This document shows, one piece after another, positions 35,401-45,017 of a stretch of DNA of 64,000 nt. A model generated the notes under the pieces. The model saw only the letters and a program-made list of their open reading frames with translations, searched no databases and was not told where the DNA came from. This DNA comes from Paenibacillus amylolyticus (GTDB lineage: Bacteria > Bacillota > Bacilli > Paenibacillales > Paenibacillaceae). The translations under genes and the position numbers were made by a program. Location of the stretch: the NCBI RefSeq assembly GCF_003719335.1, contig NZ_RIAS01000003.1, positions 414,440 through 478,439 on the forward strand. Reading direction: 5' to 3'. Position 1 is the first letter of the stretch, and every line of letters starts with the position of its first letter.

Positions 35401-36735
35401 TTGAGAGCTTTACGACAGATTCATGTTGAAATTGGCGGGTGGTCTCGCAATATTCAACTGTTCTTTCTGGCAAGTCTGCTGTATCAGATCGGAAACGGCA
35501 TGTTCTCGGTTCTTTATAATCTGTACATTCAAGGCTTAGGTTACGATGACACCATGAATGGCCAAATTGTCAGTATCCAATCTCTTGCTACAGCAATTAT
35601 GTTCATTCCTATTGGATTTAGCGGTGACAAGTTCAGCCGCAAAAAACTGTTGATTATCGGGGCGCTATTCAGCGGTGCTTTTCTAATCGGACGATCCTTC
35701 GATTATGCCGCGAGCGGGTTGATTTGGTTTGCTGTATTTTCCGGCCTGTTTGCTGGTGTTTTCCAGGTACTTGCCATTCCTTATCTCGCAGAGAACGTCA
35801 AAAAAAGCCAGCGCCTCAAAATGTTCAGTTATTATTCCTCTTTGGTGCTGGCTTCTCAGGTTCTTGGCAGTCTGGGCGGAGGCGTGCTTGCAGACGTGCT
35901 TCATTCTGCCGGCATGGCCAAAGTCACCGGATTGCAGACGGTACTATTTATGGGCGGAGCTGCGACACTAGCGGCATTTATTCCGTTGCTTTTTGTAACC
36001 GAGAATCAGGAGTCTCGGACAGATCTAAAACCGAAACAGCTTCAGCCTCGCCAACACTCTGTTCGGGGGGCTGAAGCAGAGCTTACTCGTGCTGTGATTA
36101 CACCATTGCCCATTGATGATGACACACGTATTAAAAAAAGAGATAGCAAGCTGATTGGTCAGTTTATTGTGACACAGTTGCTGATCGGCTTAGGATCAGG
36201 GCTCGTTGTGCCTTATCTGAATTTGTATTTTACGAATCGCTTCGCCGTATCGTTAAGCGGCATGAGCATCCTGATTGCACTCGGTCAGATTATGACCATT
36301 GTATCCATGCTGATTGGCCCAACGTTAGCTGCCAAAGTTGGCAGTGTACGAGCCGTAGTTATTTTTCAAGTATTATCGCTGCCCTTCCTGTTATTCACAG
36401 GTTTTACGAACCTGCTTTTCATTGCATCTGTCAGCTTTTTGTTCAGACAAGCCCTCATGAATGCTGCTAATCCAATTCATTCTGCCATATTAGTGGATCG
36501 GATCTCGGATAAACGCCGCGGGATAGCTAACTCTATGATGCAAACTTCGTTTATGATTGGTTGGGCTACGATGGGACCAGTACAGTCATATCTGGTTACT
36601 ACATATGGAACCTATTGGGGATACGCGATTACGTTCAGCATTACGGGTTGTCTCTACGTCATTTCTTCCCTGATGTACTTCTTTATGTTTAGAGAGCCCA
36701 AGCCTTCTGTTGCTGTTCTTGCAGACAGATCCTAA
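35401..36735 (+). CDS. MFS transporter
   Basis: The 444-residue protein has 12 predicted helices, an MFS motif-A loop near residue 75 (GDKFSRKKLL), and a long charged central loop (about residues 200-245). The start is TTG with GGAGGGAG upstream. It lies 77 bases after the O-methyltransferase gene in the same direction, so the two may be co-transcribed and the transporter may move the methylated product; this is inference. A strong terminator follows. Confidence 0.85.
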   Translation: MRALRQIHVEIGGWSRNIQLFFLASLLYQIGNGMFSVLYNLYIQGLGYDDTMNGQIVSIQSLATAIMFIPIGFSGDKFSRKKLLIIGALFSGAFLIGRSFDYAASGLIWFAVFSGLFAGVFQVLAIPYLAENVKKSQRLKMFSYYSSLVLASQVLGSLGGGVLADVLHSAGMAKVTGLQTVLFMGGAATLAAFIPLLFVTENQESRTDLKPKQLQPRQHSVRGAEAELTRAVITPLPIDDDTRIKKRDSKLIGQFIVTQLLIGLGSGLVVPYLNLYFTNRFAVSLSGMSILIALGQIMTIVSMLIGPTLAAKVGSVRAVVIFQVLSLPFLLFTGFTNLLFIASVSFLFRQALMNAANPIHSAILVDRISDKRRGIANSMMQTSFMIGWATMGPVQSYLVTTYGTYWGYAITFSITGCLYVISSLMYFFMFREPKPSVAVLADRS

Positions 36736-36747
36736 TCATATACAACT

Positions 36748-36800
36748 AAAAAAAGAGTATCCTGTGAATGCTGCAGCATTCACAGGATACTCTCTTTTTT
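36748..36800. terminator. Strong bidirectional terminator
   Basis: GAGTATCCTGTGAATGC pairs perfectly with GCATTCACAGGATACTC, flanked by seven A and six T. Genes on both sides converge on it. Confidence 0.95.
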
Positions 36801-36822
36801 CTGATTATTTCCCCTTGATGAC

Positions 36823-37026
36823 CTACCAGTATTTTGGATTATACATAAGAACGACTATACCCACCGTGACTAACGTTGCTAGAACAACAAAAGTGTAATA
36901 TCTCGGTTTATTTTCTGGACTTGGAGCTTGTTCATCATAATGATCGGAGTTGCGGCGATAAGACCCCATCCACAGATCGCTCATCATATGGCCAACCACT
37001 TTCAGTAGACGTTTTATCCAATCCAT
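36823..37026 (-). CDS. Small single-helix membrane protein
   Basis: This 67-residue protein starts MDWIKRLLKVVGHMMSD, has a charged middle (about residues 22-42) and a C-terminal membrane helix (about 44-62). The frame is open from 37050, but the ATG at 37026 has AAGGGGG upstream. No family recognised. Confidence 0.7.
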   Translation of the reverse strand: MDWIKRLLKVVGHMMSDLWMGSYRRNSDHYDEQAPSPENKPRYYTFVVLATLVTVGIVVLMYNPKYW

Positions 37027-37100
37027 TATTAATCCCCCTTTCATAATCAATAATATTCCATATTAAGTATAATTAACCTTCTATAATCAAACAAGTCCTT

Positions 37101-37364
37101 TCACCTTAGGCCTGGTGCTGTCTGCCGTTCCAACTGTGTCAAAATATGAAATGCTTCCTGATTGGTGCGGCCGCACATTTCTTCCTCAGCCTGCAATCCA
37201 CTACATACCGCCGGGCGGCCCGCCTGACCGAATATACCGCAACGATTATCGTCCGTCAGTTGGATACATCGCACTCCCGCGGGTTTGCCTTCAGGCATGC
37301 CGGGAATCGGTGATGATATGGATATGGCAATACAACATGCGGCACATCCCGTCCTGCATTCCAT
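37101..37364 (-). CDS. YkgJ family cysteine cluster protein
   Basis: The 87-residue protein has the metal-binding cysteine pattern of the YkgJ/zinc- or iron-chelating family: CRTGCAACC at the start, then CIQL, RCGIFG, and PAVCSGL. It binds a metal ion in relatives; role unknown. The ATG is preceded by AAGGAGG. Confidence 0.8.
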   Translation of the reverse strand: MECRTGCAACCIAISISSPIPGMPEGKPAGVRCIQLTDDNRCGIFGQAGRPAVCSGLQAEEEMCGRTNQEAFHILTQLERQTAPGLR

Positions 37365-37401
37365 GATATTTCCTCCTTCATTTGCCTCTTATAACACGCT
37401 G

Positions 37402-38256
37402 TTACTTTGAGCGATTTACCCATGTCCATGTTCGTGCTAACCCTTGAGCGATTCTGCGGTTCATATGCTCACTGGTAAAGTACCCTCCATGACTCAGTGG
37501 ATTCCAACTTGTAGCTGGTCCACCGACGTGAACCTTAATATCCTCCTTCACAGCCGACGCATAAGCCGGATCGATAGGACGTAGCGGATAGCCCAGAATA
37601 TCGTTGCTTTCATAAAAATTAACCCACTCCCCTTCCAGTCGTGGAAAGTGATGCGTGGCTTGCGGCGCAGGCACCTGAATGGGCCGGCTGAAATGTTCAT
37701 AGCGCAAACTCCATAGCGGCAGTGTTGTGCCAAAGGAGTAAAAATTGGTCAGCGTATCTCCACGCTCCAAAGCCGAGTTCACATCCACAATTTCCGGCAT
37801 TCGATTAGATGACGGATACTGCAGATCATAGAAAAAGTTGCTTGCAATGACAGCTCCGAGACTATGGGCGACGACACAAAGCGGCGCTTCTGGCCCATTA
37901 CGCTGTGCGAGAACGTGCATGGCCTGATGTAGCGTTCGATGCACGGCATCATAATGATGTCCTTGGTTCTCTACGGGCTGATATGCCACCGCATCGGCGA
38001 GATAATGAATGACAAAACGGCGTAATGCCTGGTAGTTTAATCCCGGTGAACGAACCAACTGTTGAAACAAAGCCTCTTCTCGCTCCTCGAACACGTCGGC
38101 CCAGAAGACGGGTTCAATATCGAGCATCTGTTTCGCGGCGCCTGGCAGCACCATGACACGTTCCATTTCTCTGCTCAAGCAAGCGATCAGCTTGTCAGCG
38201 TAGTCTTCTTTTTGCATACCCAGTCCATGAATGACCATCACCGCTACCCGAGTCAT
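37402..38256 (-). CDS. Alpha/beta hydrolase, lipase-like
   Basis: This 284-residue protein starts with VAVMVIHGLGM (oxyanion strand), and has the nucleophile elbow AHSLGA with Ser as nucleophile, near the middle. A Ser hydrolase with a lid-like insertion is likely. The final His is probably in the block NPLSHGGYF. AAGGAGG lies six bases before the ATG at 38256; a longer frame reaches 38337 but has no such site. Substrate unknown. Confidence 0.75.
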   Translation of the reverse strand: MTRVAVMVIHGLGMQKEDYADKLIACLSREMERVMVLPGAAKQMLDIEPVFWADVFEEREEALFQQLVRSPGLNYQALRRFVIHYLADAVAYQPVENQGHHYDAVHRTLHQAMHVLAQRNGPEAPLCVVAHSLGAVIASNFFYDLQYPSSNRMPEIVDVNSALERGDTLTNFYSFGTTLPLWSLRYEHFSRPIQVPAPQATHHFPRLEGEWVNFYESNDILGYPLRPIDPAYASAVKEDIKVHVGGPATSWNPLSHGGYFTSEHMNRRIAQGLARTWTWVNRSK

Positions 38257-38447
38257 GGCTCTCCTCCTTATCATTTGACTAGGAACGCTCCTTGTACACC
38301 CACTGTATGAACTGCTTTTTCTCCGTATGACTGACATTCAACTTAAACGCCAAACGTGCCCACTTCGACTTATTATCAAAATTTGTAATTACTTGATCAC
38401 ATAACTATTTTATCATGATGCCTATGGAAAATCACACCTGTAAATGC

Positions 38448-38480
38448 CAAAAGAAGCTGTAGGTTTCACAGCTCCTTTTG
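38448..38480 (-). terminator. Terminator after treP
   Basis: CAAAAG-GAGCTGT and ACAGCTTCTTTTG form a stem with one mismatch just after the treP stop. The following T-run is short. Confidence 0.65.
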
Positions 38481-38499
38481 ACTACAAGCAAATATCAAT

Positions 38500-40494
38500 T
38501 TATCCTTTCAGATAAATTTTGAGAACGCCGTTCTGACTTGAAGTGACATCTCCTGTCACCGTTTCAACCCGTTCAACCATATCCTGACCATCCGGGATAA
38601 TGACAGGCGTAATGAGTGGATAACCCGCATTTTCGATGACGGTTCGGTCAAATTCAAGCAGCTTCTCCCCGGCTCTCACGCGATCACCCGTGTCTACGTA
38701 CATAGAGAAACCTTCACCTTTAAGTGATACCGTATTAATGCCGACATGAATTAACACTTGAAGTCCGCTCGCATGTTCCAATATAACCGCGTGTTTACTC
38801 TTAATCACATGTGCCACTTTTGCATCAAACGGGGCAACCACTTGATTCCCCGAAGGTTCGATTGCGATGCCTGCACCCATTTGTTTCTCAGCAAAAGCCG
38901 GGTCAGGAACTTGCTCCAGCGGTACCGCTGTACCCGTCAATGGCGCCATGACTTCGATTGTTTTGGCAGATGCATTTCCAGGCTTCGCTGCACTACGATT
39001 ACGTTCAGCCATCTCTGTTCCTGCTGCTGTCTCAGTGGATGTGATTCCCGAAGCCGACCCTCCCTTCGCCGTAAGTTGATCTTCTTTTCTCAACTTCGCC
39101 CGTCCAAACACAACGGTCAACAGGAACGGAACTACCAGAACGATGGCCATACCGATAAAGAACACGCCCCATTTATCCGGGAAAATGGACAGGAATCCAG
39201 GCACACCGCCTACACCGATGGATGTGGCCTGAACATTATTCATCGTAAGCAGTACACCACCAATGGCGGAACCGACCATACCGAAGATAAACGGGTAACG
39301 GTAACGAATATTCACACCAAAAATGGCTGGTTCGGTCACACCGAGGAAAGCGGATACGGACGAGGTTGCTGCAAGCCCCCTCATTTTCTTCTCACGTAAT
39401 ACCAGCATCATCGCAAGTGCTGCCGAACCCTGCGCAATATTGGACAAAGCCAGCATTGGCCACAGGAAAGTACCACCTTGGCTACCAATCAGCTGTACGT
39501 CTACCGCAAGGAACGTATGGTGCATACCGGTAATAACAAGTAACGCATACAGACCACCATAGATCAAACCACCTAACGCAGCATACGAATCATAGATGTA
39601 AATCAAACCGGATGTGATGGCGTTTGCAATTGCAAATGTAACCGGTCCGATAATCGTAAATGCCAGAAAACCGGTAACCAGCAATGTCACAGGAGCTACG
39701 ACCAGCAATTTAATAGAATCATGCACTCTTTTATTCAGGAAAATTTCCATCTTGGCAAGCAGATAAGCCGATACCAATACAGGTAGAACCTGACCCTGAT
39801 AACCGATCTTCTCAATCTCCCAGCCAAACAGATTCCAAGTCGGAACCGTGCCTTTGTTCACCGCATCAGCGTAACCATATGCACTCAGCAGATCGGGATG
39901 TACCAGAATCAGACCCAGCACAATCCCGAGCAGCGGACTGCCGCCGAATCGGGTCACCGCTGACCAACCGATCAAAGCTGGCAGGAATGTAAACGCAGTG
40001 CTTGCTATGGTATTAATGATGGAGGCAAGGTCTTTCCATGCCGGGTACACATCCACTAATGATTTTCCATCAAAGAAGATACCGGGGCCTGTCAAAATGT
40101 TGTTAATCCCGAGCAACAGACCCGCGGTAATGATTGCTGGCAAGATCGGAATGAAAATGTCCGAGAGCGTTTTGATCGCACGCTGCAACGGATTCTGCTT
40201 TTTGCCCGCGGCTGCCTTCACATCATCTTTGGAAGACCGTTCGCCTCCGGTAATCTGAATCATCTCTTCATAAACTTTATCCACCAGACCTGGTCCGATG
40301 ACGACCTGGAATTGACCTTGAGAGGAGAACTGCCCCTTCACCAGATCATTCTGATCGAGAAGCTCTGTATCCACTTTGTCCTCATCATATAGAGCAAACC
40401 GTAGCCGTGTCACACAGTGTGTCGCCGCTTCAATATTGTCTTTGCCGCCGACGGCCCGGACGATCTCTTCGACCTGTTTTTTATCGATTGCCAT
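38500..40494 (-). CDS. treP: Trehalose-type PTS permease EIIBCA
   Basis: The 664-residue permease phosphorylates its sugar during import. EIIB (residues 1-85) holds the phosphorylated Cys27 in AATHCVTRLRF; EIIC (about 105-470) has about ten helices; after a flexible linker the EIIA domain (about 510-660) has the active His region VLIHVGINTVSLKGEGF. Bacillus TreP lacks EIIA, so this version is self-contained. Trehalose specificity is inferred from the trehalose-6-phosphate hydrolase gene 37 bases upstream. The ATG follows AGGAAGTG. Confidence 0.9.
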   Translation of the reverse strand: MAIDKKQVEEIVRAVGGKDNIEAATHCVTRLRFALYDEDKVDTELLDQNDLVKGQFSSQGQFQVVIGPGLVDKVYEEMIQITGGERSSKDDVKAAAGKKQNPLQRAIKTLSDIFIPILPAIITAGLLLGINNILTGPGIFFDGKSLVDVYPAWKDLASIINTIASTAFTFLPALIGWSAVTRFGGSPLLGIVLGLILVHPDLLSAYGYADAVNKGTVPTWNLFGWEIEKIGYQGQVLPVLVSAYLLAKMEIFLNKRVHDSIKLLVVAPVTLLVTGFLAFTIIGPVTFAIANAITSGLIYIYDSYAALGGLIYGGLYALLVITGMHHTFLAVDVQLIGSQGGTFLWPMLALSNIAQGSAALAMMLVLREKKMRGLAATSSVSAFLGVTEPAIFGVNIRYRYPFIFGMVGSAIGGVLLTMNNVQATSIGVGGVPGFLSIFPDKWGVFFIGMAIVLVVPFLLTVVFGRAKLRKEDQLTAKGGSASGITSTETAAGTEMAERNRSAAKPGNASAKTIEVMAPLTGTAVPLEQVPDPAFAEKQMGAGIAIEPSGNQVVAPFDAKVAHVIKSKHAVILEHASGLQVLIHVGINTVSLKGEGFSMYVDTGDRVRAGEKLLEFDRTVIENAGYPLITPVIIPDGQDMVERVETVTGDVTSSQNGVLKIYLKG

Positions 40495-40531
40495 AGTGTC
40501 ACTTCCTATTTATAAAATGGAATTTATTCTG

Positions 40532-42247
40532 TTACTGCTTGATTAGCCACATATAAGAGGCATACGGACTGAGCGTGATTTGCTGCTTCAGCTCAGGTTT
40601 AACTTCGGTATTACTGATAAGCAGCTCAGGTGATTTATCTGCAATATGGTTGTTCCAGACCGCTTCAGGAACTTGAAATGCTGTATCCAGTTTGCGGAAA
40701 TTTGACACCACAACTAATGTCTCGTTCCCATTGGTTCGTGCGTATGCAAATACCTCCGGGTGCGCATCATCCAACCGTTCGTACAAACCGTCAGTCAGCA
40801 CATCCACCTCTTTGCGCAGAGCGATCAACTTCCGGTAATGATGATAGATGGAATCCGGGTTGGCCATCTGTTCTTCCACATGAATGGACGGATATCTCTC
40901 ATCCACCTTGAGCCAAGGTGTTCCGGTTGTGAATCCAGCATTAGCCGTACCGTCCCACTGCATCGGTGTTCGGGAATTATCCCGGGAACGCTCCTTCACA
41001 ATATGGAAAGCCTCTTCGGCCGTTTTGCCCCGCTCTTCCTGCAACAAACGATACATATTCGTGGACTCAATATCGCGAAACTCGCTAATATCATTCCAAA
41101 CGGGATTGGGCATACCAATCTCTTCGCCCTGATAGACATAAGGCGTACCTTGTAATCCATGCAGAGTCGTCGCCAGCATTTTGGCACTCTCCACACGGTA
41201 TTCTCCATCATCTGCGAAACGGGATAACGCACGAGGTTGATCATGGTTGTTCAGGAAAAGCGCATTCCAGCCGCCACCAGCTTGCATTCCGGTCTGCCAC
41301 TCACTGAACAGTTGCTTCAAGGATTCAAAATCGTATGGCATGAGCTCCCATTTCTGTCCATCCGGATAATCCACCTTCAGGTGATGGAAGTTAAAGGTCA
41401 TCGAGAACTCTCTTGAAGCCGGATTGGAATAACGAATACAGTGCGCAAGCGTGGTTGAGGACATCTCCCCCACCGTCACCATGTTATAGGGTCCAAATAC
41501 CTCATCGTACATTTCCGTAATATACTCGTGCACGCGCGGTCCATCCGTGTAATACTTGCGTCCATCGCCTGGCGACACGCTGCCATCGTCGTCCGGGAAA
41601 CGCTGGTCTTTGGAGATGAGGTTAATGACGTCCATCCGGAATCCATCGACTCCCTTTTCCGCCCAGAACTTGATCATGTCGCGTACAGCCTTGCGTACTT
41701 CTTCATTCTCCCAGTTCAGGTCTGCCTGCGTTTGATCAAACAACGTTAGAAAATATTGTCCGGTCTGCTCATCATACTGCCACGCTGGCCCGCCAAATTT
41801 GGATTGCCAGTTGTTCGGTACACCACCGTCCGGCGCGGGGTCTCTCCATATGTAATAATCCCGATAAGGATTATCCTTCGATGAACGAGACTGCTTGAAC
41901 CATTCATGATCGGTTGAGGAGTGATTCACCACAATGTCAATCATCAGCTTCATGTCACGCGCTTTCAACTCGGCAAGCAATCCATCGAAATCTTCCATCG
42001 TTCCATAGTCAGGGTTGATGCGGTAATAGTCTGCTACGTCATACCCATTATCCCGCTGCGGGGATACGTATACGGGCTGCAGCCAAACAATGTCGATCCC
42101 CAAGTGCTGCAAATAATCCAGCTTCTCGGTTAACCCCCGGATGTCCCCCGTTCCCGATCCCGTTGTATCATTGAAACTCTTCGGATATACCTGGTATACC
42201 GTTGACTTCTTCCACCATGTGGACGGCTCCTTATGTTTTGAACTCAT
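40532..42247 (-). CDS. treA: Trehalose-6-phosphate hydrolase
   Basis: The 571-residue GH13 enzyme splits trehalose 6-phosphate into glucose and glucose 6-phosphate in the cytoplasm. It aligns along its whole length with Bacillus TreA: WWKKSTVYQVYPKSFNDTTG at the start, nucleophile Asp in GVDGFRMDVINL, acid Glu in VGEMSS and the third Asp in NNHDQPR. GGAGG is seven bases before the ATG. It is the first gene of the tre operon; no treR lies nearby. Confidence 0.94.
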   Translation of the reverse strand: MSSKHKEPSTWWKKSTVYQVYPKSFNDTTGSGTGDIRGLTEKLDYLQHLGIDIVWLQPVYVSPQRDNGYDVADYYRINPDYGTMEDFDGLLAELKARDMKLMIDIVVNHSSTDHEWFKQSRSSKDNPYRDYYIWRDPAPDGGVPNNWQSKFGGPAWQYDEQTGQYFLTLFDQTQADLNWENEEVRKAVRDMIKFWAEKGVDGFRMDVINLISKDQRFPDDDGSVSPGDGRKYYTDGPRVHEYITEMYDEVFGPYNMVTVGEMSSTTLAHCIRYSNPASREFSMTFNFHHLKVDYPDGQKWELMPYDFESLKQLFSEWQTGMQAGGGWNALFLNNHDQPRALSRFADDGEYRVESAKMLATTLHGLQGTPYVYQGEEIGMPNPVWNDISEFRDIESTNMYRLLQEERGKTAEEAFHIVKERSRDNSRTPMQWDGTANAGFTTGTPWLKVDERYPSIHVEEQMANPDSIYHHYRKLIALRKEVDVLTDGLYERLDDAHPEVFAYARTNGNETLVVVSNFRKLDTAFQVPEAVWNNHIADKSPELLISNTEVKPELKQQITLSPYASYMWLIKQ

Positions 42248-42307
42248 GTTAACGCCTCCAATATGTCGTATTGCTCTTATCTAACCCACCTGTTAACTTC
42301 TTCATCT

Positions 42308-42336
42308 ATATTACATAAGTAAACATGTATATACAA
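42308..42336 (-). promoter_or_regulatory. Promoter of the tre operon with overlapping TreR-type operator
   Basis: On the minus strand TTGTAT and TAATAT are 17 bases apart. The palindrome TGTATATACA (42326-42335) overlaps the -35 box and matches the known TreR operator core of Bacillus. TreR would repress until trehalose 6-phosphate accumulates. Confidence 0.65.
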
Positions 42337-42453
42337 GTTGAAACGCAAATATGGTTGTTCTTCTTCTCTCCTACTCATTCCCCATTAATGTTTTGGCTGT
42401 AACATTTATTTGAGGAATTCGTCTCGCAAACTCCATGATATGTGTATTACATC

Positions 42454-42503
42454 GCAAAAAAACCGTCTGTTCCCCTGGATTTATCCCGGTTTTTCAGACG
42501 GTT
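42454..42503 (-). terminator. Terminator after the dicarboxylate symporter gene
   Basis: AACCGTCTG pairs with CAGACGGTT around a 25-base loop; on the minus strand a run of T follows. Confidence 0.8.
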
Positions 42504-42532
42504 GAAAGATATAGCTTCAAACTATTTTACAA

Positions 42533-43888
42533 TTAAAGTACCTCAGGTGTTGCTAGAGATTGGCCCTGATTCTCTCGGAGATTCAGCTTCAAAGCAGATC
42601 GCGCAGCCTTTTCTTCTGCTTCCAGTTCAGCGGCACTAATCTCACCGGAGAGCACAGCACGCATCCGTTTCTGATCCAGCAGTCCTTCCCATCTGGCAAC
42701 TACAAATGCCGCTACACAGTTCCCCATCAAGTTCGTGAAAACACGCATCGTATCCATAAAACGGTCTGCTCCAAGCAGCAGAGCCACTGCTGCTACGGGA
42801 AAAGCATTCACTGCCGCCGCCGTAGCTGACAGAGCAAGAAACGCTGAGCCGGGAACACCCGCCATGCCTTTCGAGCTTAGCATCAGCACTAACAGAATGG
42901 TGATCTCCTGACCCAAGGTCAGATCAATACCAACAGCCTGGGCAACAAAAACCGTCGCTAACGATAGATATATGGAAGCCCCATCCAGATTAAATGAGTA
43001 TCCCGTAGGTACGACCAGTCCAACGACTGCACGGTCACACCCCGCCTTCGTCAGCTTGTCCATCATACGCGGCATCACAACTTCTGAAGAGCCTGTTCCA
43101 ATCGCAAGCATCACTTCTGAACGAGTGTATCGGACAAACTGTATAAAGTTCAGCCCTGTAATCCACCAGGCAGCCAGCGCTAATAGCATCAGGAACAACA
43201 GGGCAGCACCGTAACAAGCCAATATTAACAATCCAAAAGACGAAAGGGTGGACGCCCCGTACGCCCCTATGGTGTAGGCCATTGCACCAAAAGCGCCTAC
43301 CGGAGCCAGCTTCATAATATAACCGATCATCCGGAACACGATCCCAAGCAGCTGTTCCACCAGGTTCAGTACATTCTCCTTGGCCTTATTCTCCGTGGCT
43401 GCCAAGGCAACCCCGAACAGACAGGCAACAAGCAGCACTTGCAGCAAGGCATTCTGGGCAAACGCATCCACCACACTTGTTGGAATAATGTTCATAATAA
43501 AATCAACCGTGTGCGGAAGCTCGGACCCCTTTGTTTTTGCCTCAATTCCGCTGGCGTCAATGCTGGCAGGATCTACATTCATTCCCGCCCCTGGACGAAG
43601 CAGATTGGCTGTGCATAAACCAAGCACAAGTGCAACCGTTGTGGCAAGCTCAAACCACAGAATCGCTTTAAGTCCGATTCGACCAACAGACTTCAGATCG
43701 CCCATTTTGGCGATACCTGTAACGATGACCATAAAAATCAACGGTGCAATCAGCATCTTGATTAATTTGATAAAGCCTGTACCCAAGGGTTGCAATAGAC
43801 TTCCTAGATCGGGCCACAGAATACCTACTCCAATACCGATGACTACTGCTGCAATGATCTGAAAAAATAAAGATTTCACAAATGTCAT
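42533..43888 (-). CDS. Dicarboxylate/amino acid:cation symporter (DAACS family)
   Basis: This 451-residue symporter has about eight helices and two re-entrant loops. Family parts include the Ser-rich hairpin AIGTGSSEVVMPRMM, the block VVPTGYSFNLDG, and the late MAGVPGSAFLALSATAA. It resembles DctA/GltP; substrate is a C4-dicarboxylate or acidic amino acid, taken up with protons or sodium. A longer frame begins at 43966, but the ATG at 43888 has GGGGGAG five bases upstream. Confidence 0.9.
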   Translation of the reverse strand: MTFVKSLFFQIIAAVVIGIGVGILWPDLGSLLQPLGTGFIKLIKMLIAPLIFMVIVTGIAKMGDLKSVGRIGLKAILWFELATTVALVLGLCTANLLRPGAGMNVDPASIDASGIEAKTKGSELPHTVDFIMNIIPTSVVDAFAQNALLQVLLVACLFGVALAATENKAKENVLNLVEQLLGIVFRMIGYIMKLAPVGAFGAMAYTIGAYGASTLSSFGLLILACYGAALLFLMLLALAAWWITGLNFIQFVRYTRSEVMLAIGTGSSEVVMPRMMDKLTKAGCDRAVVGLVVPTGYSFNLDGASIYLSLATVFVAQAVGIDLTLGQEITILLVLMLSSKGMAGVPGSAFLALSATAAAVNAFPVAAVALLLGADRFMDTMRVFTNLMGNCVAAFVVARWEGLLDQKRMRAVLSGEISAAELEAEEKAARSALKLNLRENQGQSLATPEVL

Positions 43889-44035
43889 GAACGCTCCCCC
43901 GTTTGCAATCGTTTCGGATATCCGGTTGGTTTCCGTGTAACTTTTTATATCATTGCTGACTTTCAAGCTACAATGCCATTTCGTTCATTTTGTGATGGTG
44001 ACCAATAATTGCCCTCAAAATTGAATACTCAGCAC

Positions 44036-44086
44036 AAAAAAGCGAATGACGCATCATCTTTCTTGACGCATCATTCGCTTTTTATA
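44036..44086. terminator. Terminator after the MBL-fold hydrolase gene
   Basis: GCGAATGACGCATCA pairs, with G-U pairs, with TGACGCATCATTCGC around a 7-base loop. A and T runs flank it, so it may work in both directions. Confidence 0.85.
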
Positions 44087-44128
44087 AATTTTTATGATTA
44101 TGAAACTGACCTCAAATCAGCTTCCTTT

Positions 44129-44821
44129 TTACAGGGAAATGGACTCACCAGGTGCCAGCACACGACCCTCTAATCCTTTGGAAGCCAGTTGCTGTACAAA
44201 ATGCTCTGCATCCTGACGAATCGCAGGGAAGGTATCATAATGAACGGGAATCGTCAGTTTGGCATTAAACCATTCCGCTGCCTGTAGTGCATCTTCAGGC
44301 CCCATTGTATAATGTCCACCAATAGGCAGGAAGGCAACATCGATTTGATGCCGATCCCCAATCATCTTCATATCGCCGAAGAGACTTGTATCTCCGGCAT
44401 GCAGCACCGTTTTACCACCAATATCAATGATAAATCCGGCAGGCAAACCTGCATACATAATCCGTTGCTCTTCTTCCAGCACAATACCGGACGTATGGAA
44501 CGCCTGAATCATTTTCGCTTTGGCAAACTCCAGATCCACCGTACCGCCCATATTCATGCCGAGGGTATCCAGACCCTTCCATGACATATATGTAGCCAAT
44601 TCCACAATCGCCACCACTTTGGCATTATTTGCTTTGGCGATCGGTTCAGCATCCAGAATGTGATCCATGTGTGCATGTGTCAACAGGACTACATTCGTCT
44701 TGATGTCCTCTGGTTTGGTTACCGCTAACTCATTGCCACGCAAAAATGGATCAATCACGAGTGATTTATTTTCTGTGCCCAGTTGTACACTGGAGTGTCC
44801 GTGGTACGTAATATTCAACAA
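44129..44821 (-). CDS. UPF0173 metal-dependent hydrolase (MBL fold)
   Basis: This 230-residue protein has the metallo-beta-lactamase metal motif THAHMDH, an additional His in QAFHTSG, and Asp in HAGDTSLF and His in PVHYDTF. It matches the UPF0173 family (YtkL-like). Physiological substrate not known. TTG is the start, with AGGAGG eight bases before it. Confidence 0.9.
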   Translation of the reverse strand: MLNITYHGHSSVQLGTENKSLVIDPFLRGNELAVTKPEDIKTNVVLLTHAHMDHILDAEPIAKANNAKVVAIVELATYMSWKGLDTLGMNMGGTVDLEFAKAKMIQAFHTSGIVLEEEQRIMYAGLPAGFIIDIGGKTVLHAGDTSLFGDMKMIGDRHQIDVAFLPIGGHYTMGPEDALQAAEWFNAKLTIPVHYDTFPAIRQDAEHFVQQLASKGLEGRVLAPGESISL

Positions 44822-45017
44822 TTCAGATTCCTCCTGACATTGATATAAGTTGTCCTTGACATCTCTGTGTGAACAAAAAAATTCAACTTATATTAAGCTA
44901 TATTTTTTAATTATTATAATTCAGAACGCTCTGCGAGCGCAAAACTGCATTCCTTGTTACGACGTTCGTCAGCCAGCAATACAGAATAATCACTTTCACA
45001 CGTTGCTTGCGCATTGC

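Noticed and set aside
38758..39399. Plus-strand frame of 213 codons
   Set aside because: It is the shadow of the treP gene on the opposite strand, with Cys/Arg-rich composition typical of antisense frames.
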